Assembly: GCF_004355225.1 (NCBI RefSeq)
Contig: NZ_CP037933.1
Coordinates: forward strand, 1,550,001 to 1,614,000
Direction of reading: 5' to 3'
DNA: 64,000 bases
DNA from: Flavobacterium nackdongense
Lineage (GTDB): Bacteria > Bacteroidota > Bacteroidia > Flavobacteriales > Flavobacteriaceae
Shown here: positions 25,243-33,586 of the stretch, in pieces
Layout of the letters: each line of letters begins with the position of its first letter
Position numbering within the stretch: position 1 is the stretch's first letter
The notes under the pieces: model-generated
Databases searched by the model: none
The model's input: only the letters and a program-made list of their open reading frames with translations
What the model was told of the DNA's origin: nothing
Position numbers and translations under genes: made by a program

Positions 25243-26205
25243 ATGAAATTATATCCATTACAATTTGAACCCATTCTGAAAGAAAGAATTTGGGGAGGCG
25301 AAAAACTAAAAACGATTTTAAATAAGCCTATTAGTTCCAAAATCACTGGCGAAAGTTGGGAATTATCGACTGTCGAAGGCGATGTAAGTGTGGTTGCCAA
25401 CGGCGCATTAGCTGGAAAATCACTCAATGATTTGATTCATTCCAATCCAACGGCAGTTTTGGGGACTGAAGTGTATCAAAAATTCGGAAACCAATTTCCA
25501 TTATTATTTAAATACCTCGATGCCCGCGAAGATTTATCGATACAAGTGCATCCTAACGATGAATTGGCTAAAATACGTCACAATTCTTTTGGGAAAACCG
25601 AAATGTGGTATGTGCTGCAAGCGGATCAAGATGCTCAATTGATTGTGGGTTTCAAAGAAGACTCCAATGCTGCTGAATATGTTGAAAATTTAGAAAACAA
25701 AACCTTACTTTCGATTCTTGACTATGTTGCCGTAAAAGAAGGTGATGTATTCTTTCTTGAAACAGGAACGGTTCACGCCATTGGAGCTGGATTAGTAATT
25801 GCCGAAATTCAACAGACTTCTGATATTACCTATCGTTTGTATGACTTTGATAGAGTAGATGCTGCAGGAAATCACAGGGAATTGCACGTAGATTTGGCTT
25901 TGGACGCGATCAATTATGATAAAATTGACACCTATAAAAAATACAATAAAAACCTGAATCAATCGAATACGGTTGTAGATTGTCCTTATTTCACCACTAA
26001 TTTTATCCCGTTGGATGGAACTATCGCAGTAAACAAATCAGGGGAATCCTTTACGGTGTATATGTGTGTCGATGGTGGTTTCGAATTAGAGTATGAAGGT
26101 TCTAAATTCAACTACAGCAAAGGGGATACTGTTTTAATTCCTGCAGCGTTAAAAACTTTTGCCCTTAGCGGGAAAGGGTCGCTTTTAGAAATATACATTT
26201 CATAA
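25243..26205 (+). CDS. manA: Mannose-6-phosphate isomerase, class I
   Basis: 320 residues, the short class I form. Zinc ligands come from QVHPND near residue 102 (Gln/His) and the ETGTVHAIGAGLVIAEIQQ block near residue 170-190, whose His is a ligand; WGGEKL and a GESWELS motif open the protein. The C-terminal cupin half (KGDTVLIPAAL) is complete. It links fructose-6-P with mannose-6-P and so feeds GDP-sugar synthesis. It is monocistronic with its own promoter. Confidence 0.92.
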   Translation: MKLYPLQFEPILKERIWGGEKLKTILNKPISSKITGESWELSTVEGDVSVVANGALAGKSLNDLIHSNPTAVLGTEVYQKFGNQFPLLFKYLDAREDLSIQVHPNDELAKIRHNSFGKTEMWYVLQADQDAQLIVGFKEDSNAAEYVENLENKTLLSILDYVAVKEGDVFFLETGTVHAIGAGLVIAEIQQTSDITYRLYDFDRVDAAGNHRELHVDLALDAINYDKIDTYKKYNKNLNQSNTVVDCPYFTTNFIPLDGTIAVNKSGESFTVYMCVDGGFELEYEGSKFNYSKGDTVLIPAALKTFALSGKGSLLEIYIS

Positions 26206-26324
26206 ATGTAAATTTTGATTTTTTAGGGGTCATTTATGGTATCGCTTTTTTACTTATTGGTGTTTGTTTGCAACAAACTTGTTGTTTGTGGCGATTTCAT
26301 AGTCGTTAATACAAAGATTATGTG

Positions 26325-26332
26325 TACTTTTG
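26325..26332 (+). promoter_or_regulatory. -7 box TACTTTTG upstream of a small helical protein gene
   Basis: A perfect TAnnTTTG match 26 bases before ATG 26359. No good -33 TTTG is visible at the usual distance. Confidence 0.4.
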
Positions 26333-26358
26333 CAATCGCAAATTAAAATAAAAATAAA

Positions 26359-26628
26359 ATGGCAAACGTTAAGAATTTAAAAAAAGACATCAACTACGTT
26401 TTAGGAGATATTATTGAAGCAGTGTACTTGTTCGAACTTTCAACTTCAGGACAACCAACAACAGAAACTAATGCTTTAATCGATGAGGCAATTGCAGCTT
26501 TCGATGCTTTAATCACAAAAGTAAACGCGAAAAATGTTGAAAATAAAAAAGCCCATTTCAAACAAATCAATGTTGAATTGGAACAAACTGCTAATCAATT
26601 GATTGCTAAAATCAACGAATTGCAATAA
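26359..26628 (+). CDS. Small helical cytoplasmic protein of unknown function
   Basis: 89 residues, Ala/Lys/Asn-rich and predicted helical throughout, ending VELEQTANQLIAKINELQ, which has a heptad-like spacing of hydrophobics suggestive of a coiled coil. There is no signal peptide or membrane segment. A clean start (MANVKNLKKDINYVLGD) sits 26 bases after a -7 box, so it is a real gene. Similar small proteins are widespread in Flavobacteriaceae, without a known role. Confidence 0.72.
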   Translation: MANVKNLKKDINYVLGDIIEAVYLFELSTSGQPTTETNALIDEAIAAFDALITKVNAKNVENKKAHFKQINVELEQTANQLIAKINELQ

Positions 26629-26655
26629 AAAAAGTCAATAAAAAAGTCTGGTTTT

Positions 26656-26686
26656 TTTTGGAAAATTAAAAATCAGACTTATATTT
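26656..26686 (+). promoter_or_regulatory. Promoter of tRNA-Thr
   Basis: TTTG (26656-26659), 19-bp spacer and TATATTTG (26679-26686), continuing into GCACCCG as in the tRNA-Lys operon promoter. The tRNA begins 16 bases downstream. Confidence 0.82.
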
Positions 26687-26702
26687 GCACCCGTAATGAG
26701 TC

Positions 26703-26776
26703 GCCAGCGTAGCTCAGTTGGCTAGAGCAGCTGATTTGTAATCAGCAGGTCGTGGGTTCGAGTCCCTCCGCCGGCT
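26703..26776 (+). tRNA. tRNA-Thr (anticodon TGT)
   Basis: 74 nt. The anticodon stem GCTGA/TCAGC encloses TTTGTAA, giving anticodon TGT. Acceptor GCCAGCG/CGCCGGC pairs except for an A4-C69 mismatch, and the T-stem GTGGG/CCCTC has one T-T pair. CCA is not encoded. It is single, between its own promoter and terminator. Confidence 0.93.
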
Positions 26777-26784
26777 CAATCAGA

Positions 26785-26815
26785 AACCGTCCCGATAAAT
26801 CGAGGCGGTTTTTTT
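26785..26815 (+). terminator. Terminator after tRNA-Thr
   Basis: AACCG...CGAT arm (26785-26795) pairs imperfectly with ATCG...CGGTT (26799-26810), followed by a T run. Confidence 0.7.
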
Positions 26816-27010
26816 ATTTTAAAAGAAAATGATACCTGAAGTTTACGGGCATCCAAAATAGTCCGTGAACTCTTGCTTTTCTTGAATAATGCAGCCTAGC
26901 CAGAAAATCTAATGTCGATTCTAAGTTAAAAAAAAGCCGAAAAAATTTGCATATTAAATTCACACTCGTACATTTGTTACCCCAATTACAGTTTCACCAA
27001 TGAATTTCAA

Positions 27011-27334
27011 ATGATTAAAGCCCATTCAAAAAGCAGTATATTCCTTTTCCTAGCTATTGCTTTTGCGGTTTTGAGTTCCTTGAATACTAATGCCCAATCT
27101 ATAATATATGATTCAATCGGCAAGCAAAAGGTAGCATTGGTAGATGTACGAAAAACATACGAAAGGGTTATTGATAAAGGGTATGCTTCAATTGAAATGT
27201 ATGAATACTTAGGGAATTATTATTATCACGATAAAGATTATCAAAAATCGAAAATGTACTTTGATATGTTATTCAAAAAATACAAATTGTCGCAAATTTC
27301 GCAAAAAAGTATCGAGATCTACAAAACCTTGTAA
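27011..27334 (+). CDS. Small secreted protein with a TPR-like segment
   Basis: 107 residues. The N-terminus MIKAHSKSSIFLFLAIAFAV ending LNTNAQS is a signal peptide with an A-Q cleavage context. Residues 40-100 hold two TPR-like helix pairs (MYEYLGNYYYHDKDYQKSKM, YFDMLFKKY). This resembles the N-terminal part of larger TPR/OmpA-type envelope proteins of Flavobacteria, but here the chain stops after the repeats, so it is either a stand-alone adaptor or a remnant. Confidence 0.6.
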   Translation: MIKAHSKSSIFLFLAIAFAVLSSLNTNAQSIIYDSIGKQKVALVDVRKTYERVIDKGYASIEMYEYLGNYYYHDKDYQKSKMYFDMLFKKYKLSQISQKSIEIYKTL

Positions 27335-27356
27335 AACATCATTTTTAAAATACTAA

Positions 27357-27388
27357 AAAAGCCGTCGCAACCTTTTGAGACGGCTTTT
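27357..27388. terminator. Bidirectional terminator
   Basis: AAAAGCCGTC (27357-27366) pairs with GACGGCTTTT (27379-27388) between convergent genes; A/T runs on both sides serve both strands. Confidence 0.82.
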
Positions 27389-27410
27389 CCGTTGAAAAAA
27401 AACGCAGCAT

Positions 27411-27938
27411 TTATTTGCCTTTGGTAGCCTTTTTCAAATCATCACCGCCGGGAATTTTCATTTTATCGGTTAATACCGCAATTTCATTCAAGTCAAAATT
27501 ACCAGTCAACGACATCAGTATGGTTTCATTTTTGGCATTGGGTTCGTCATTAAACATCAGCAGTTCTTTAATCTCGTTTTCGGTTGCGCCCGATTTAACC
27601 CAAATCCGGACCGTGTTCCCATTATCATTTACGGTCATCATTTCCTCTAAACCAGACGATTTGACATATTGACCCACAGTAACCTGCATATCGGATGAAA
27701 TTTTTGCATTGGAAGTGGTATATACTTTTAGATTGTCTAATTTTTTAATCAATGCCAAATATTGCTGTGTTTCGGGATCATTGCTATCGACCTTGACATT
27801 GCCCATCATTTGAAACATTTTCTTATTGACCAAAATAGAACTAACTCCTTCTTGTTTCGCATATTTATCCAAAACAGATTGGGCCGTTAGGAGAATAGAA
27901 ACTATAGAGAAAACCAATGTTAATATAATTTTTTTCAT
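27411..27938 (-). CDS. DUF4252 domain-containing secreted protein
   Basis: 175 residues with a signal peptide ending ILLTAQS. The DUF4252 domain covers about residues 20-165 (SILVNKKMFQMMGNV, KKLDNLKVYTTSN, then a GNFDLNEIAVLTDKM end). DUF4252 proteins are periplasmic and common in Bacteroidota, often near sigma/anti-sigma genes, without known activity. No such neighbours are seen here. Confidence 0.85.
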   Translation of the reverse strand: MKKIILTLVFSIVSILLTAQSVLDKYAKQEGVSSILVNKKMFQMMGNVKVDSNDPETQQYLALIKKLDNLKVYTTSNAKISSDMQVTVGQYVKSSGLEEMMTVNDNGNTVRIWVKSGATENEIKELLMFNDEPNAKNETILMSLTGNFDLNEIAVLTDKMKIPGGDDLKKATKGK

Positions 27939-28112
27939 AATTTGAAGTTAATGTATATACTGTAAAAACTGTACCTTTAAAAATTAAAACAAAGCTTGTG
28001 CCAATTTAGTGTATAAATGTAGAAATATAATTTTTAAACTAAGTTGGAATAACTTTTGATAAAGATATAAATAATTGAACAACTATTTTTCACCATAAAT
28101 CAAAACCACCCT

Positions 28113-29570
28113 ATGAAACCAATTTTCAAATACTTTTTATTAGTTGTTTTTGCAGCCATTGTCTTTGTAAGCTGCCAAAATGAGGATCAAGATGATGTTG
28201 CTCCGCCAATGAATATTGAAGTTCAAAATTTTGTTTGGAAAGGACTCAACCTCTATTATTTATGGCAAGCCGATGTGCCAAATTTATCTGATACCAAATT
28301 TAAAAATCAAGCCGAACTAAATTCATTCCTTTCTGGTTATCCAAAACCTGAAGACTTGTTTGAATCCTTGAGAGTAGACAAAACCATCGATAGATTCAGT
28401 TGGATTGTCGATGACTATTTAGAACTCGAAGGCCAACTTCAAGGCACAACAAATAACAACGGAGTAGAATTTGGTTTAAGTTTAAAAGCTTCCGGCTCGA
28501 CCGACGTAGTTGGCTGGGTTCGTTATATTATTCCCAATTCAGATGCTTCAACAAAAAATATCAAACGAGGCGATATATTTTACGCTGTCAATGGCACGCA
28601 ACTAACCACCTCTAATTATCAAAGTCTTTTATTCGGCTCCAATAATGACTATACTTTAAATATGGCAGACATTAGCGCCGGCGCGATTGTACCTAACGGA
28701 AAAACCGTGGCTTTGACCAAAACGGTCCTAGATGAAAACCCTATTTTGGTCAATACAGTGATCACTTCGGGGGCTAAAAAAATTGGATATCTAATGTATA
28801 ATGGCTTTTACTCCAACTATGACAACAAGCTTAATGATGCTTTTGGAACATTGAAAACCCAAGGAATAACAGATTTAGTATTGGATTTAAGATACAACGG
28901 TGGTGGTTCTGTGCAAACCGCAGCACGATTGGCAAGTATGATTACAGGATCCTACACCGGACAAGTGTTTGCAAAACAACAATGGAACGCCAAAATAGAA
29001 TCGTATTATGCTGCTAACGATCCCGAATCATTGAAAAATTATTTTGTCGACAAAATTGGCACCACACCAATCAATAGTTTGAATATGACAAAAGTTTATA
29101 TTTTGACCTCAAAAAACACAGCCTCGGCGAGCGAATTAGTAATCAACGGATTAAAACCCTATATCAATGTAGTTCAGATAGGCGATGTAACTGTGGGTAA
29201 AAACGTAGGATCTGTTACTTTGTACGATTCACCAACCTTTGGCAAAGACAAAAGAAACCCTAACCACCGCTACGCAATGCAACCTCTTACACTGAAGATT
29301 GTCAACAAAGACGGTTTTGGTGATTATCAAAGCGGGTTAACTCCTACCTTTCAAAAAGCGGAATCGGTAAGCAATTTAGGTGTTTTAGGAACCTCGACCG
29401 AGCCCTTGTTAAACTTAGCTATTGGGAAAATTACCGGAACTGCTAAGATTTCAAAAAGTACTCCTGAAATGGATTTCGAATTCTTCAGCGATAGTAAATC
29501 AGCCAACGGTATGCGAAATCAGATGTACCTTGAAAAAGCACCAGAAGGCTTGATGAAAGCTCTAGAATAA
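28113..29570 (+). CDS. S41 family (C-terminal processing-like) peptidase lipoprotein
   Basis: 485 residues, SPII signal ending VFVSCQNED. An N-terminal alpha-helical cap (about 30-110) and a PDZ-like domain (about 120-205; KNIKRGDIFYAVNGTQ) precede the S41 tail-specific protease domain (about 220-420). The catalytic Ser is in KNTASASELVINGL and the general-base Lys probably in DVTVGKNVGSV about 27 residues later. It degrades or trims exported proteins outside the cytoplasm. It is monocistronic with a terminator. Confidence 0.9.
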   Translation: MKPIFKYFLLVVFAAIVFVSCQNEDQDDVAPPMNIEVQNFVWKGLNLYYLWQADVPNLSDTKFKNQAELNSFLSGYPKPEDLFESLRVDKTIDRFSWIVDDYLELEGQLQGTTNNNGVEFGLSLKASGSTDVVGWVRYIIPNSDASTKNIKRGDIFYAVNGTQLTTSNYQSLLFGSNNDYTLNMADISAGAIVPNGKTVALTKTVLDENPILVNTVITSGAKKIGYLMYNGFYSNYDNKLNDAFGTLKTQGITDLVLDLRYNGGGSVQTAARLASMITGSYTGQVFAKQQWNAKIESYYAANDPESLKNYFVDKIGTTPINSLNMTKVYILTSKNTASASELVINGLKPYINVVQIGDVTVGKNVGSVTLYDSPTFGKDKRNPNHRYAMQPLTLKIVNKDGFGDYQSGLTPTFQKAESVSNLGVLGTSTEPLLNLAIGKITGTAKISKSTPEMDFEFFSDSKSANGMRNQMYLEKAPEGLMKALE

Positions 29571-29588
29571 TAACAATTATCACACAAG

Positions 29589-29629
29589 AAAAGAGGCTAT
29601 CGCATCAATCGTGCAATAGCCTCTTTTTA
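29589..29629. terminator. Bidirectional terminator between the S41 and btuG-like genes
   Basis: AAAAGAGGCTAT (29589-29600) pairs with ATAGCCTCTTTT (29616-29627), flanked by A and T runs. Confidence 0.82.
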
Positions 29630-29769
29630 TTTTATTGTTGAACTCCTTTCAGAATATGGTTCCTCAAATAGTCAAATCTCAAGTACTTCTTCTATTTTTG
29701 AAACTTTCACTTCATTATAAAAAATACATCTTGAAAACTTCCGCGCAGTACTTAATTTAGGCTATTTGT

Positions 29770-30840
29770 TTAGTTAAAATAAAATCCGGCAGGGATAATT
29801 CCCACAGTGTACTCTTTTTCTAAAGCTCCAGTTGACGAATAAATAAAAACCTTTCCATTGGAACTGTAATTCCCAGCATCGCCCACATAGATTTTGTTAT
29901 TGTGCACCGCAAAACTATACACACCATACACACCTTGTGGAGTTGTAGTAAACAAGGGCGTTGTAGGTAAAGAAGTCGCAGACAAGGTTGATTTATATAC
30001 ATCTGAACCAACGGTGTAAAAAACATTCGAATCGACAATATCCAAATTGGAAGGATGTGTTTTTGCTGCGAAATTTAGGGCATTAGCAACTGTATTAGTA
30101 GAAATATTAAATTTAACCAAACTACCGGCGGTTTCAGTTGGCGCATAACTTGGTTTCCCGCCACAAATCACATACAACGACCCATTGCTAATTTCTAAAG
30201 AATTCGGAACATCACCCACGGAAACTTTAGCCGATACCGCATTGGTAGCGCCATCAATTACTGAAATAGAATTGCCATAACCATATCCACCTTGATGAGC
30301 AACATATAATTTATTGTTGTTGGCAATTATTCTTTCGGGACCTTCGACCACAGCAATTTTAGATGAAACCGTGTAGTTCGACAGATTTAAAACAGCAATA
30401 AAATCATCGGATACATTGCCGCCGTCGCCCCAATTGGTTACAAATCCCTTTCCATTCGAAAAGGCTACATATCTCGGATTATCCAGCCCTGTTGCAATAG
30501 TAGCCACGTGCTTCATTGTATAGCGATTGACCACTTCGATTTTATTGGAAACATTCAGAACGATAAATGCCAAATCACCATTGAAACCGATATCTTGCGC
30601 GGTGTCACCAAGGGTAATTGTTGGGTTTACCAATGAAAAAATATTATTTTGTTGAACAAGCAAATCATCCGACAAATAAGAAACGCTGGCGTTTCCTTTG
30701 AGGAATCCGCCTTGATTTAAAATCAAAGCACCATTGTCATAATCCCCCAAGGGCGTTTCCTTGCTATCGTCATTATCGGTACAAGAAACAAAAAAAACAG
30801 AGCTAACAAAAGCTACTAAAACTAATTTACTGAATTTCAT
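29770..30840 (-). CDS. BtuG-like surface lipoprotein (YncE/DUF5074-type beta-propeller)
   Basis: 356 residues, SPII signal ending FFVSCTDND. The mature part is a seven-blade YncE/DUF5074-type propeller (repeats such as GFNGDLAFIVLNVSNKIEVV, NPRYVAFSNGKGFVTNWG, GVYSFAVHNNKIYVGDAG). Family knowledge: in Bacteroides, BtuG is such a propeller lipoprotein that caps the TonB receptor BtuB and captures cobalamin. Here it lies 4 bases downstream of a riboswitch-controlled TonB receptor, so the same surface-capture role is inferred. Confidence 0.8.
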   Translation of the reverse strand: MKFSKLVLVAFVSSVFFVSCTDNDDSKETPLGDYDNGALILNQGGFLKGNASVSYLSDDLLVQQNNIFSLVNPTITLGDTAQDIGFNGDLAFIVLNVSNKIEVVNRYTMKHVATIATGLDNPRYVAFSNGKGFVTNWGDGGNVSDDFIAVLNLSNYTVSSKIAVVEGPERIIANNNKLYVAHQGGYGYGNSISVIDGATNAVSAKVSVGDVPNSLEISNGSLYVICGGKPSYAPTETAGSLVKFNISTNTVANALNFAAKTHPSNLDIVDSNVFYTVGSDVYKSTLSATSLPTTPLFTTTPQGVYGVYSFAVHNNKIYVGDAGNYSSNGKVFIYSSTGALEKEYTVGIIPAGFYFN

Positions 30841-30844
30841 CGTA

Positions 30845-32674
30845 TTAAAAATTAAAGGTTAAATTTATTGTGTAATTCCTACCCGGCATTGGTCGCATAC
30901 TAACGCTTTGGTAGTTTTTATTGAAAATATTGAGCACATCCAACCCAAGCTGTAGGTTTTTTTTCTTGCCAAAACGATAATCGATTCCTAGATTAGAAAC
31001 CCAATAATCCTCCAGCGAATAATAGTTGTCTGGTGAAGTGAATACCTCGCCATTATACAAATATTGATAGTAAGCACCAAAATTCTCGAAGGAATACGCC
31101 AACGAAGCCGTCATTTTATGAAAGGGAACATAAATCAATTGCTTCTCCGTTAACTCATCTTCTGAAACGGTGTAGGCATAAGTTCCGTTGAAATCAAATT
31201 GATTTTTGCCCAGTCTTCGGGTATGATTAAATAAAAATTCTAGACCGTAAGTGGTGACTTCAGCAACATTATTGGGTCTCCAATTTCCGCCAGCATCGGG
31301 TGACCATTGGATCAAATCTTGAATTTTAATATAATAATTGGTTATAGAAAAACTAGTGTTATTAAATTTAAAAACGTGACCAAGCTCCCCTTGATAGGAA
31401 CTTTCCGGTTTTAAATTTGGATTGCCACTGCCCTGCCAATATAAATCGTTAAAAGTGGGGATTCTAAAATTCCGTGATCCGTTAAACTTTAATTGGTAAA
31501 AGGAGAATGGCGAATAATTAGTCCCGATAGAAAACAACAAAGGGCTATCGTAATTAGTAGTTATTTCTTTTCTAATGGCTATTTCATAAAGAAATTTTGA
31601 AAAAAGTTTGTGTTTCAAAAGTAAAATACCAGAGCCTATTTGCCGTTTATCCTCCCCTATATCACTGCCCGAACCATTAGTTTGAGTGTAATCTAAGATA
31701 GAATTGAATTCTATCCTTGAATTTATTTTGTACAACAAATCATATTTGAAAGTAGCTGTTTTGGCCTCACCGTAGCTAAAAATTGAAGTAGAGGCATTTT
31801 CAAAATATTTATATTTCTCAGACAGCAAAGCCATTTTCAATTTAGAAGTGAATTGATCGTAACTCCCCACCCATTCGAGTAAATTTCGAGTATTCAAGTC
31901 CACATAAATGCTTTTTGATGGAGCAGCAAGTGTCCCGGAAAAATGCCTTTCGCCCTCAAACAAATAGCTGTAAAATTTCAAAACGTTTTTCGAATTCATT
32001 CTATATCCCAAGTTCACATTGAAACTCGTATTGTAAAATTGTCCGTTTTCATTCTTTAGATTGGTATCCAAATACTGAAAATCATTATCAGAACTATTGC
32101 GGGAAATGCTGGCTTGAGTACTGAATTTTTCCGTTGCCATTTGCATTTTATAGTGTACACCCAGCGTATTAAAACTGCCGTAATTGACTTGCAGCCTATT
32201 ATCAAATTGGTTTGTAAAACTCAAATCACTATCTAAATGGATGCTTCCGCCAATGGCGCTACTGCCATAAATAGCGCTTCCGCCGCCCGCACGAATAGCC
32301 ACCGAATTAAAATCTTTGGCTGAAATGGTATTGAAATCCGTCTGACCGTTTAACTGCGAATTGATATTGATTCCGTTCCAGATAACGGCTGTTTGCGAGG
32401 CTGTGGTTCCCCGAAACGAAGGCGAAGAAACCATTCCCAGTCCGTTTTCTTTAAAATAAATAACGGAATTGTAATTCAGTAAACTAGTCAGCGAAGTTCT
32501 GTTTTTTGACAGAACGGAATCGGTCAGCTTTGCAACAGACTGTGAATTAGAGAATTTTTTTAGTTGGGAATCCGATATTAAAACTTCTTGTAATTTGATA
32601 ATAGAATCTTGTTGCGCCGATATAAATTGGCACAGCAATAATAAACAAAAAACAAAGCAGTTTTTTAAAGTCAT
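30845..32674 (-). CDS. btuB: TonB-dependent outer membrane receptor, BtuB-like (cobalamin)
   Basis: 609 residues, BtuB-sized and smaller than SusC-type receptors. A signal peptide ends CQFISAQ; the plug domain (about 30-150) has NGLGMVSSPSFRGTTASQTAV and AGGGSAIYGSSAIGGSIHL; a 22-strand barrel follows and ends in the aromatic YTINLTFNF typical of BAM substrates. It imports cobalamins across the outer membrane with TonB energy. A cobalamin riboswitch lies just upstream on the same strand, and a BtuG-like gene directly downstream, which together fix the substrate. Confidence 0.9.
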   Translation of the reverse strand: MTLKNCFVFCLLLLCQFISAQQDSIIKLQEVLISDSQLKKFSNSQSVAKLTDSVLSKNRTSLTSLLNYNSVIYFKENGLGMVSSPSFRGTTASQTAVIWNGININSQLNGQTDFNTISAKDFNSVAIRAGGGSAIYGSSAIGGSIHLDSDLSFTNQFDNRLQVNYGSFNTLGVHYKMQMATEKFSTQASISRNSSDNDFQYLDTNLKNENGQFYNTSFNVNLGYRMNSKNVLKFYSYLFEGERHFSGTLAAPSKSIYVDLNTRNLLEWVGSYDQFTSKLKMALLSEKYKYFENASTSIFSYGEAKTATFKYDLLYKINSRIEFNSILDYTQTNGSGSDIGEDKRQIGSGILLLKHKLFSKFLYEIAIRKEITTNYDSPLLFSIGTNYSPFSFYQLKFNGSRNFRIPTFNDLYWQGSGNPNLKPESSYQGELGHVFKFNNTSFSITNYYIKIQDLIQWSPDAGGNWRPNNVAEVTTYGLEFLFNHTRRLGKNQFDFNGTYAYTVSEDELTEKQLIYVPFHKMTASLAYSFENFGAYYQYLYNGEVFTSPDNYYSLEDYWVSNLGIDYRFGKKKNLQLGLDVLNIFNKNYQSVSMRPMPGRNYTINLTFNF

Positions 32675-32765
32675 AATTTCTGAACCTTTTTTCCCGAAAG
32701 TTCGATATTCGTCATGAAAAAAGGCAGGTCTCCTGGCTTGCGTCTTGTTGTTGACCTTCCCATTT

Positions 32766-32812
32766 GAAGTTAGAAGTTAGAAGTTAGAGGTTAGAAGTAG
32801 TAGACTTCTAAC
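32766..32812. repeat. AGAAGTT-type tandem repeat within the riboswitch
   Basis: Tandem GTTAGAA units followed by an inverted TTCTAACTT, forming a long hairpin arm inside the aptamer region. Confidence 0.6.
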
Positions 32813-32905
32813 TTTCCTCTTCCTACTTCCCACTTACAGAACAGTGGTTTTGTAGATAACAACAAGCTTTATAGCTTACAGTTGCGGGAACAGCTCGGGA
32901 TTTAA

Positions 32906-32938
32906 GATTTTAGATTGCAGATTTTAGATTGCAGATTT
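32906..32938. repeat. AGATTTTAGATTGC-type tandem repeat within the riboswitch
   Basis: Units AGATTTTAGATTGC repeated twice, the same kind as at 24228-24292, inserted between the 5' aptamer strand and the GAGCTGTTCCCGC segment. Confidence 0.6.
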
Positions 32939-33039
32939 AAAAAAAACCTGAAGACTAAACTCCGAAATCAGTGGTCTCTCACCCAATTCCCTTTTAATGT
33001 GTTTTCGTAAAAAGTAAAAACACAACCTTAATTCGGTTG

Positions 33040-33047
33040 CAAATATA
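33040..33047 (-). promoter_or_regulatory. -7 box of the riboswitch/btuB transcript
   Basis: TATATTTG on the minus strand, about 35 bases upstream of the aptamer. No -33 TTTG lies at the ideal distance. It overlaps the intergenic space shared with the divergent antitoxin promoter (TATATTTG at 33084-33091). Confidence 0.5.
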
Positions 33048-33108
33048 GAATATTTGAATTTTAAATTCATTACAATTTGTTTATATATTTGTAATAAATA
33101 AAAACGCT

Positions 33109-33321
33109 ATGGAACCGATTATCGTCCATCCAAAAAACAACAAAGAACAAAAAGTGATCAAAGCTTTTCTAGAAGCATTGAAAATTAAGTTTGAAAACCC
33201 TAAAACCAAATCCGAGAAGATTGATTATAATCCTGAATTTGTTGCTACTATGGAACGAAGTATCCAAGATGCGAAAGAAGGAAAAGTTACTAGAATCAAA
33301 CTTGATGATATATGGAAATAG
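33109..33321 (+). CDS. Type II antitoxin (DUF2683-like)
   Basis: 70 residues: MEPIIVHPKNNKEQKVIKAF opens an N-terminal regulatory/DNA-binding segment, and the C-terminal half (FVATMERSIQDAKEGKVTRI) is the acidic-basic toxin-wrapping tail typical of short RelB/YefM-like antitoxins of Bacteroidota. It overlaps the toxin gene by 10 bases (ATG of the toxin inside its end). A -7 box TATATTTG lies at 33084-33091. Confidence 0.78.
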   Translation: MEPIIVHPKNNKEQKVIKAFLEALKIKFENPKTKSEKIDYNPEFVATMERSIQDAKEGKVTRIKLDDIWK

Positions 33322-33575
33322 ATTTTACTAAAGAAGCAACAGATCATTTGAACTATTTCAAAAGAACAAATGACCAAATGATTCTGAAGAAAATCCGTCA
33401 ACTTTTAGAAGTAATTGTAGAAACTCCCTATTCTGGAATTGGAAAGCCAGAACCATTAAAACATTATTTGTCTGGACTTTGGAGCAGAAGGATTAATTAA
33501 GAACATCGATTAGTTTACGAAGTCCTAGTAGCTGATAATTTAATTTTAATAGATTCCCTAAAAGGTCATTATTAA
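33312..33575 (+). pseudogene. yoeB: YoeB-type mRNA-interferase toxin interrupted by an in-frame TAA
   Basis: The first 62 codons match YoeB, including GKPEPLKHYLSGLWSRRIN with the catalytic Glu. Codon 63 is TAA (33498-33500), where YoeB has Glu in SRRIxEEHRLVY. The same frame continues EHRLVYEVLVADNLILIDSL and ends KGHY followed by TAA at 33573-33575, exactly as in YoeB. A single nonsense change (GAA to TAA) thus removes Arg65 and the C-terminal His-Tyr that carry catalysis. The toxin should be inactive unless read through, while the antitoxin stays intact. Confidence 0.85.
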
Positions 33576-33586
33576 AATCACCATTA

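Larger units (their letters stand above)
32720..33005 (-). ncRNA. Cobalamin (B12) riboswitch
   Basis: Read on the minus strand: AAAAGGGAATTGGGTGAGAG, then GAGCTGTTCCCGCAACTGTAA, the ACCACTGTTCTGTAAGTGGG arm, TGGGAAGGTC and the B12 box GCCAGGAGACCTGCC at 32737-32723. The order matches the cobalamin aptamer. Two low-complexity tracts sit in its peripheral arms (32766-32812 and 32906-32938), making it longer than usual. It is about 45 bases upstream of the btuB-like start and should lower receptor expression when B12 is plentiful. Confidence 0.93.
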
